This document shows positions 21,982 to 29,412 of a stretch of 29,412 nt of DNA, piece after piece. Position numbers and translations under genes: made by a program. The notes beneath the pieces were generated by a model. That model worked only from the letters and a program-made list of their open reading frames with translations. It was not told the origin of the DNA and did not search any database. The stretch comes from Nephromyces sp. MM_2019 (lineage: Eukaryota; Apicomplexa; Aconoidasida; Nephromycida), in assembly GCA_015657535.1 (NCBI GenBank), contig JADHZB010000081.1, positions 1 through 29,412 on the forward strand, in the 5' to 3' direction. How positions within the stretch are numbered: position 1 is the first letter of the stretch; each line of letters starts with the position of its first letter.

Positions 21982-23212
21982 ATGGCACAAGCAAAAGCGC
22001 TTGTGCGCAGTCGCAGGAGCTCCTTGGGGAATCCCATGGCCTTAACGATGGAATATCACCGGCGGAAAAATGCTACAATGCAGAAGGGCATAGAAATGTC
22101 AGTAGATAATCCGGCACAAGCTTACTTAACGATTGAACCAATACAAAATCCCAATGATTCAAATCGTAGGAAAAGTTTGAGAGAACTCATACACGATGGC
22201 AAGGTAAGCAGATTTTGAGCAGTTTCTAAGTGTAAAAATAAAGGTAAGTGCTTTGATATAATGTACCCCGGTAAAAAACGCTAATTTCCTTCTTTGTGCA
22301 TTACATTAGATGCGTGTGTCTAACTTGAAAACCGTTTACTTCATAATCGCTGACGATGTCATTTTTTCGTGAAAATGAAATTGGTAATCTCCACGTGAAA
22401 GATCGCCCTCGAAAAATCCCACTTAGCATACTATCCTTGCTGGTAATTATTTTTTCCAAGCAATGGGCTAAGTTCAGCAGCTTTCTTTAACCGGTAAAGA
22501 AAAAGCATTGGGAAAATGATAACGCTATTGCACAATGGCACCTATGCCTGTATGGCCGAGACTAGCAAGTTTCGATGCGGGGAGATTGAGCAAAGTGATA
22601 TCATGAGACAGGAAGGATGGACTAATGGCTAACATTTGATTATAAGATATTTACCCAAAAAAAAAATTTCTAAGCAGAGCAGCATATAATGTGATGTACA
22701 TTCAAGTCAAAACACCGCGCATCTACCGAAATTCGGGATGAAAATATATATGCCTAGATTTGCAGCACTTTCCCAGCAGGCTTCTAGGAAGCTCAAAGAA
22801 AAAAGCTAATTCAAATCCACAGCACGTCACTAGAATGAAAACAAAAAATGATATTATTGAAATTGCATTCAAAATTGGCGTGGAAAAGACGAAAAAAAGT
22901 GATGTTTTTTTATTGAACTAAAACCAGGTAATCTTCTTTGATGACTGGATAGAAGAAACTTACAGAAAAGATCATATTCGCTTCATGGGCGAGCCTTGTG
23001 AAGAAGAGCAAGAAGAGATGCTCATTGCATATAATCGTGCAACACGTCAATTATCCAATGAGCGAACGTTTGAAGAAGAAGAAGAATCTTTCCCTGAGAA
23101 GGCGCTATATAGAAGTAGAGGCACTGCAAAAAAGAGGGAAGAAAAAACACTTGACGACTTGAGTGGTAATCCCAATAAATTCATTCTTAGCCCTAGGAAA
23201 TTCAGTGTTTAG
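21982..23212 (+). CDS. Unrecognised 168-residue charged protein, two exons
   Basis: ATG at 21982 opens a 222-base exon ending AAG|GTAAGC at 22203. A CAG acceptor at 22927 opens a second exon, 22928-23212, ending in TAG. Phase is 0 and the total is 507 nt. The N-terminus is basic (ALVRSRRSSLGN) and includes RRKSLRELIHDGK, a possible basophilic kinase site. The second exon reads IFFDDWIEETYRKDHIRF, then an acidic, coiled-coil-prone stretch with a run of five Glu, then basic KKREEK and SPRKFSV. No membrane segment or catalytic motif is visible and I do not recognise the family. An alternative donor at 23166 (G|GTAATC) could extend the gene into later exons, but reading to TAG is simplest. Confidence 0.55.
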
Positions 23213-23931
23213 TCAAAAAAGCATAGCTGCATTTTATATTTTTTAGTGGTTTAGGCGGTGAAGTGGTTTTTTTAGCTGCAAAATAGTTAAAGTAGGTAAT
23301 CCTTACTTTTTCCAAAAAGTTGCCATAAGCTGGGGCAGCTATGCTCCACCACAACATTTTCTAGCCATATTATCTCTCCCATCAAAAAATACTACTGCTT
23401 ACAAGATGCAAATTTTTCAAAATTAAGTCGTAAGAGATTGCAAAGTTTGCTTTTCAATGCGTGCAAGCCTTGTTCCAGGAAATCCATTTTTGTGGTGTGT
23501 ATAAAGCTTATACTTAATTTTTTTTCAAGAGGGGTACCGATAACCCTTCAATTTGAGACACCTGATATATCTATCAAAAAGTTAATACCCCAAGGCTCTC
23601 TGAAAAAGAATTAGCCACCCTTTTTTTATTTCCAAAAAACTTTTTTCCAGCCTCAACGCTTCACACTCAGAGTACCTGCAACAAAAAAACTGAGGTGCCG
23701 ATTTCAGCTATTTTAGTAGAAAATTAGTAAAGGCAGATCCATATTATAGTCTCTATTGTCAGAGAGAGAGTTTTTACCCTTTTTTTGTTACACAGAAAGA
23801 GGAGCAGCTTAGCAAAATTAGTAGAGAAGACGTTTTGCTGAATGTTTCCCATTGAAAGTCTACATTGATGGAAATTATCTCGTAATTTTTTCTTATAGAA
23901 AGTGATTTAAAGTCTTGAAGAAATCGTGATT
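23213..23931. other. AT-rich spacer
   Basis: No assignable gene. One exon-like stretch follows a TTTTTTCCAG acceptor at 23650, open in two frames, so its reading is undecided. Confidence 0.4.
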
Positions 23932-24782
23932 ATGCTACTAATTAAAGAAGGTGAAATAACAGCTGAAGCACAGATACTATCCAAAAGTAATGAATGCACA
24001 CACTAAAGTATAATTACAATGCCATGATTTTAGGGACGCGTAGAAAATTCTTGCCTATATACATTGGCGTTTTGGCGAAATGTCTGGTAACTAGACTAAT
24101 AAAAATACTGCTTCATCTCATTCAGAAAACAATGAATATAATGTCATTAGATAGTTGTTGGGATAGCAAAAGCACAAGTGGTAGTGTTTTCTACTGAAAA
24201 ATTTGTAAAACAAGAGGGTGTTAATACCTTAGAAGGGGGGAAATCTAGAAATCCTAAATGCACTAATATTCATATAATCTGTGTCCAGGATTATTACGAT
24301 TTTGTTATCAGAAAATATAAAAGTAGTAATGAAAAAAGCTTCCTATACTTCGCGCCCGACTGTAGTGTAAACGTTAAATTTACTTGCTTTTACAAAGTCT
24401 GCATATTTTGGCAGCTCAGATGGCGGTGTACATACACCTCAGCATAAAGCTATGGTTGTACCTACTGCACAGGTTACCGTGCAGCAAGCTTTCATAAGAA
24501 CTTTAGTTACAAATTCAAAGAATTTAACGGTATGAAATGATGGGCCAAAGTTTGTAAAAAACGACGGTATTGCCTGCATTTAAAGCAAAGCGAGTTTTTT
24601 CCGCCTGATCACCATGTAAAATCAAACATGAATATTGAATTATGTTCAAAGTTGCTGTATTTTGGATTAATCTGTCTATGGAAGTATTTGGGGTTTGTGT
24701 AAACTTTTGGCTGGCAGACACTTTACAGCTTCTTTGCGAAGCACTTGTTTTGGTCCTTGTTCTCGTGTTTTACTACTGTTAA
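23932..24782 (+). CDS. Hypothetical small protein with possible C-terminal membrane tail, five exons
   Basis: Proposed exons are 23932-23986, 24034-24086, 24289-24366, 24473-24529 and 24729-24782 (TAA), giving 297 nt (98 aa) with agreeing phases. The reading is MLLIKEGEITAEAQILSK, TRRKFLPIYIGVLAKCL, DYYDFVIRKYKSSNEKS, VTVQQAFIRTLVTNSKNLT, then a hydrophobic end LLCEALVLVLVLVFYYC. The end would suit a tail-anchored protein, but the pyrimidine-rich DNA there gives hydrophobic residues in several frames. An alternative acceptor at 24717 gives a different hydrophobic end. The first intron is only 47 bases. One intron carries a copy of the GTGTACATACAC palindrome (24426-24437). No family is recognised. 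Confidence 0.28.
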
Positions 24783-25331
24783 TTTTCGTCTTGCTCATGT
24801 TGCTCTGGTTACGGTAGCTTTCTTATGCTTGCTGTAAAGTAGTTTGTGCTTTTCATATCCTTTTCATTCTTTTGCTGTAAGTCGAGAACTTGTTTCTTAC
24901 AGTTGTGGTATTGTTTTTCTCCCTCTACTCTAGTTTCTCTCATTGGTTCTGCTCTTGTTCTGGTGTGCGCTGCTCTAGTTCTTCTCTTTGTTCCTCCTGT
25001 TTAGATTATAACTTCTCACCAAATAGTGGACAATCGTGCGAGTATTCTCTATATTTAGCCTAAGTGATACCAAATAACCTCCAGAAAATGTTACACACCA
25101 ACTTTTGCATGGTAGAATTACTTGGTGCATCAGGGTATGTTATTTTTTCCGAAAACTTGGAGCGTAGACACGGTTCTCCATTAGGTCAATAACTGTCACT
25201 TTTTCTGGTTATGGTGAGCTTAGATATATAAACGATACCTTCTATGAGACTCATTTGTGCAAGACTGCGTTAAGTAAGAAAACTTAAGCAAAGATGGATA
25301 AAGACATGAGAGCATTCATGCTGCCATAGAA
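24783..25331. other. Pyrimidine-rich then balanced spacer
   Basis: Bases 24783-25010 are T/C-rich and open in several frames. They include a GTAAGT to TTACAG pair only 26 bases apart (24876-24901). No gene can be assigned. Confidence 0.35.
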
Positions 25332-27064
25332 ATGAAGCTATGGAGCTTGAATTTGGAGATATACAATAGAAAAAACCCGAGTAAACCTGGTAATTATGCA
25401 GTATAAATGAAGCCATAATGACACATTTTGCTCTTTGATGCAGATATTGAGGAGCTACCACCGTTAATACCTAAGAAACATCCACTTACAAAATACGCCC
25501 ATATTTCGGACCCGTTGCCTACGCTGTTTCCTGAACGACTCCCAAAAAAGTGAGACGGACTAATAGCCCATGCTTTCATAGTGGCAACGGCTGTTTTTCC
25601 TGCTTTCGATGTTTATAAAGTGTGTGCCATGCTTAGCACATACTCGTTTCACTCTAACATGTGAATCGCGCCTAACACACGCCACGGTTTCACTCCAATA
25701 TGAGATTGCATAAAAATGGCTCTTTATGCTTAGGGCTTAGTCCAAATCCATAATACGCTCTCTTAACCCCCTAGATGCCCTTGTATAGCATGTGCCGTTT
25801 TAGAAACTGCACAAGCCAAAACCATAGCGCGTGTGCGTGTGCTTGCGATACACAACATCTTCATTTCAGTGTGTGCGCTGTAAGAAAGCATTAGGTTTAT
25901 AAGGCTACGGTTTATGATTCCATGCAGGAAGCTCCATCCTAGAGACTCGTTGGTACCTTTCAAAAGGATGCACAGTTATGCAGTAGAAATTGAGGAGTCT
26001 ACCAGATTTCCACTGCTGCAGCTAGTAAGTTTACCCTTAATAGGATGAGGGAGTTTTTACGCAGAGGCGGCATATATTCTAGAAGGATTTTGTATACAAA
26101 ATTTAGACTAGTACATTGCAAGACGAGGCGAGATACCGACATCGCCCCTAAAGCCACCAGATTTTGAGCTTGCCGCATCGTTGTATTTGTAAGTCTGGTA
26201 GCACCTTTTGATGAAGGTAACGATTTGGGTAAAGTTTATGAGTTGATTTGCTGGAATTAAGAAATATACAAGGCTATATGAAAAGCTTTTAAAAATGCCT
26301 AGTTTTGTTTCTAAAGAGTACGTAGGCTTGCTACGCGTGCTGGAGCAACACCACTTAAGTTTTCTTGAATGTGCTGCAACTTTTTGCATCTTAGGATGGG
26401 ACGATTTGGTAGCTGTGAGTTAGTATGTTATCCACCAATGAGTATATCTTTATGCTAGGGGGCTTTTGAGGGTATCTAGCATCACTCAATACGCGTTGTT
26501 TCCAGTGTTAACTGCCAGATTGCTCTTACTAGATCAAATTTAAGTATTTTGATAGAGCAAATAATATGGGGTGTTTTAATCGAGCGTAGAATCTGCAGCA
26601 ACAATACAACTCCAAGCACAATCTCCCCTGTTAGATGGGGAAACTATTTACTCAGCGTAATAGTGCGTGTATATTTTTAAGGAAACCCCCCATGAATCTG
26701 CTAGTATGCCAAATTTCCAATGAATTCTAGTCACTCAGAACCCTGAGCTATACACTAAACTACCACTAGCTTCTCTGTATTGTAAAGGCATAAGTTTTCA
26801 GGTTTTCCCATTGCATCTCAGGGCATGCGGCGTGAACTCTATAAAGGATGGAAACGCTTTGTTAAGATAGAGCTTCAGTTCCGACATCTTCCACCACCTA
26901 GGGGCCCACTACCTGATAAGCTCGTAGTGACAGAAGAGGACCTGAAGAAAATGCGCGAAAAAACAGAGGTGGTTGCGAAAGTTGCACCGAAAATTGAAGT
27001 GCATCACCGAGAAAGAAAGTCCAAGGAGACACGAATGCTTGCAGGAGGAAGATACGCTCTCTAG
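25332..27064 (+). CDS. Unrecognised single-pass membrane protein with an in-frame TGA, four exons
   Basis: Proposed exons are 25332-25389, 25444-25621, 25928-26024 and 26822-27064 (TAG). They sum to 576 nt and all junctions agree in phase. The N-terminus is MKLWSLNLEIYNRKNP, followed by a Pro-rich stretch (ISDPLPTLFPERLPKK). A TGA codon at 25551-25553 then interrupts the frame, which continues directly into a hydrophobic segment, GLIAHAFIVATAVFPAFDVY. Exon 3 ends at a strong GTAAGT donor (RFPLLQL). The last exon is basic: RRELYKGWKRFVKIELQF, HLPPPRGPLPDKL, then a charged helix. A short protein with one membrane span and basic flanks would suit a mitochondrial inner-membrane subunit, but I recognise no family. 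If TGA is a stop, 25332-25553 would be a 55-residue product and the remainder a separate or broken gene. Confidence 0.5.
25640..25712. repeat. Short degenerate direct repeat
   Basis: GTTTCACTCTAACATGTGA and GTTTCACTCCAATATGAGA occur about 44 bases apart, each preceded by CACA- and GC-rich sequence. Confidence 0.6.
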
Positions 27065-27193
27065 TTTGCAGTATAAAGCGCTTCTTAAATACTTGGGTGT
27101 GTGTGCAGTTCGCGAGAAAATCTGGAAGCTTTTTGCTACTATTTGCTTTCAACGTAGGCAGTGAGAAAGTAGTGCAAACTATCGCCTTGATGC

Positions 27194-27285
27194 TCAGATT
27201 ATTCTCCATTTTCGCACACACATAGACTGAGCTCAGCAGCAACTTCCGTCTTCAAGTTCAGATTATTCTCCATTTTCGCACACAC
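27194..27285. repeat. 28-bp exact direct repeat, 64 bases apart
   Basis: The same 28 bases, starting TCAGATTATTCTCC and ending TTCGCACACAC, occur at 27194-27221 and 27258-27285. Confidence 0.9.
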
Positions 27286-27330
27286 GCTCATAATTGCACG
27301 TCCACAGAGAAATTTCTCTTCCCATAGCAG

Positions 27331-27402
27331 GAGCAATCCCAAGCCGTGCAGAGTGTGCGAGCAGAAGAATTTCAAGGTTACATTGCTTCATTTATAGCAT
27401 AA
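27331..27402 (+). other. Possible orphan terminal exon
   Basis: An acceptor with tandem AGs (CCCATAGCAG) precedes 23 open codons (EQSQAVQSVRAEEFQGYIAS and on) ending in TAA. No upstream partner exon can be assigned. It may be a chance open stretch in the 3' spacer. Confidence 0.15.
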
Positions 27403-28207
27403 AGGCACAATCTCTAACTAAACAAGCACCTTCGAGAAATAGCTTAGTATATCTTCTGCTTATTCCAAGGGAATTAAGACTGGTGAAAGATGCATTGTTC
27501 AGCTGTAACTACAGTGAAACTATAGTCCTTGAAGACGAAATGTGAATTCTCAAATTTTCGCATCATTCGCACCCTTTCAGCCTTCATAATGAAGTAGCAG
27601 GGAATAACAAGTGAATCAAAATAAGTGGAGAGCTGCATGCCGTAAAAACCAGTTTGAAGGACCATAATTTGCACACAAAAATTCGCTCAAGTAAGCTTGA
27701 TCATGCGGTTTCAGCCATATGGGGGGTGCACACACACACAGATCAGTTATCCAAAGACACACATGCAGTTCATCGTCCAAAGATAGTCATCCACACACAG
27801 ATGGTCTTGCACACAAAAATACACGCACACACACCCACACACGCGCACAATGCCTCACAATTAAGCTTTTCACCTACACCAAAGCATACCAAACTTCCCC
27901 ATTGAAATATACAGAGCTCTGAATAGCATTGAAAGTCACACAACGATCCTGCTTTATTTCCAAGGAATTTTAGAGTACAGAAACACTCATACACACACAT
28001 TTACTTCCAAATGCAATCACGCTTGCGAATGAAGGGAAATAACACAAAAAGCCATTCCTTCCAAGGAAAATCCTAAACAAAAGCTCAATTAACCCCAAAA
28101 TCCCTAGTCAATACAAGAAGAAACCCTTTTTCTCTTGAAAAACCGCCAAAAGATACACACACGCACACACACATACAAACACACAGAAACAATAACCAAA
28201 TCACAGG

Positions 28208-29297
28208 TTAAAAACCAAACCCTCCACCAAAACCTGCACTGCTGTTTCCCCCCCAATTTATCTTTGCATTAGAAAAGTCCATCTCTGGGTGTGCCTTTTT
28301 AAACTTTTCAAGCATTTCTGCCTGCTTCAACTGATCCGAAGAAGGCAAACCACTCGCTTTCTGTCGCTGATCAAACATCATCTTCTCCACTGTAGATCTA
28401 GTCTCTGGATCTAAGTCCGAAAGTTTGGAATTCTTCAAAGAAAAATAGCAAAAATTGGGGTTTTTTTGTGTATGCAATGCTTCAGTAGATGCGGGTGGAA
28501 AAAGCAGGTGGTGTGTGCGCTTTTTGTTAGAGGTGCTGTGTGTTAGAGGGTGTATTCAAAGTGTGTATGTGAGTCTGTTTGTTAAAGCGTGTGCGTGTGT
28601 GTGTTAAAAAGAGCGTGTGTCCGTTTGTTAATGTGTTTGCGTGTATGTCTTAAAGTGTGTGCGATCATTGAAGAAACTACCAAAGTGCAAGAAACTCACT
28701 CAACCTTTGAAAAAGCATTACCGAGCCTACACACACTACTTAAAACAAGCTCATCAAGAAAAGATCATTCAGTAAACAGAAATGAATAGATTACTACACT
28801 AAAAACTTTAGGGAGGGGTACACTCACACTACAGAAGCCATCCACCCAGCTACTTCACTAACACACACAATGACTATGTAATGTTACCCAGACACACACA
28901 CATACAAATCAGGCACGAATACATACAAATCATACAAACAAGCACAAAAAGGCACCGAAACACACGTACACACAGACAAAAAAACACAAACACACAATCA
29001 CACAATCACACACCCACACACCCACAACACACATACAGGAACACACAAGAATGTACAAAAAAATTCCACTCAAACCCCATACCAGAAGCAGCAGTTTCAA
29101 CCCAAATCTCCCAGATGCTACGATGCTGATACTTACCTCTGGCACAATCTTTTTAGTATCAATCTCATTGTCTCCAACTAACACACAACTCCACCAACGC
29201 ATACCATCAGTTTTCTCGAGAGTTAAGTGAATCACCTTGTTATCTTCAAGCGTCCAGAAGCTCACATCTTGCTTAATCTTGGCGTGGAAGGGCTGAT
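28208..29297 (-). CDS. NUDC: NudC nuclear-distribution chaperone, C-terminal part (two exons, 5' end beyond window)
   Basis: Visible exons on the minus strand are 29297-29137 and 28432-28208 (TAA), joined in phase 0 across a 704-base intron with a GTAAGT donor. The first exon holds the end of the CS/p23-like domain: [18 protein letters not shown], then MRWWSCVL and [10 protein letters not shown]. The second begins [18 protein letters not shown] and continues with [14 protein letters not shown] and [13 protein letters not shown]. These match NudC position by position. NudC is an Hsp90-associated co-chaperone acting with the dynein/LIS1 pathway. The protein ends in a short Gly/Phe tail (AGFGGGFGF) after the usual C-terminus. 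The first visible codon is split, so at least one upstream exon lies past the right edge. Bases 29300-29412 read as pyrimidine-rich intron on this strand. Confidence 0.94.
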
Positions 29298-29412
29298 CTA
29301 AGTGGGGGGTAGAGTAAAGCAAATTGTGGAGAGATGTAGTGAGTGAGGGGGGAGAAGGGCTAGGGGGTCAGTAGGAGCATAGAAAAAGGAGGGTGGTCTA
29401 AGTGAGGAGCGA

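Larger units (their letters stand above)
27065..28207. other. Convergent spacer between the membrane-protein gene and NudC
   Basis: Both flanking genes end into this spacer. It holds a 28-bp direct repeat and returns to CA-rich sequence after 27720. No gene is supported apart from the orphan exon candidate at 27331. Confidence 0.5.

Noticed and set aside
22801..22830. TTCAAATCC, possible tRNA B box
   Set aside because: No matching A box or cloverleaf could be formed around it.
25551..25553. Genome-wide TGA = Trp code
   Set aside because: About 15 Trp codons in the recognised genes are TGG and none is TGA, so one TGA cannot support reassignment.

Overview
This window is nuclear DNA from a eukaryote, almost certainly unicellular. 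Genes are split by many GT-AG introns (about 40 to 950 bases), coding exons are short (18 to 980 bases), and the non-coding DNA is saturated with degenerate GT/CA repeats. The lineage cannot be fixed from this sequence. The intron style and gene content would suit a protist, perhaps an alveolate, but that is a guess. No prokaryotic operon, IS element, CRISPR array, rRNA or tRNA is visible.

Three genes are firm. (1) A TAN1/THUMPD1-type tRNA acetylation adaptor lies at 3549-7453 (+); its eight exons are phase-consistent and total 339 codons with stop. (2) A 710-residue pentatricopeptide-repeat (PPR) protein lies at 11552-17066 (+); its eight exons total exactly 711 codons, and it has a long basic tail with an internal 15-residue repeat. 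(3) The 3' end of NudC lies at 28208-29297 (-), entering from the right edge; it covers the end of the CS domain and the conserved C-terminus.

Between 17.5 and 27.1 kb the sequence changes character. GT/CA repeats largely vanish, and genes are small and built from tiny exons that single-frame ORF views miss. The best supported are a 168-residue two-exon gene (21982-23212) and a one-TM protein (25332-27064) whose second exon carries an in-frame TGA that no phase-compatible intron removes. Weaker models are a possible histone-fold protein (17550-18572), a short basic protein (18621-19350), a Cys-rich micro-exon gene (20270-21011) and a gene with a hydrophobic C-terminal tail (23932-24782).

The rest is repeat-rich spacer: CA/GT blocks and a G-rich block at 1-3548, a repeat-dominated spacer at 7454-11370, and a convergent spacer at 27065-28207. 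A near-perfect palindrome, GTGTAYRTACAC, recurs about a dozen times in introns and spacers, and one variant lies inside the PPR coding sequence. The firm genes share no pathway: tRNA modification, probable organellar RNA metabolism and a dynein/Hsp90-linked chaperone.
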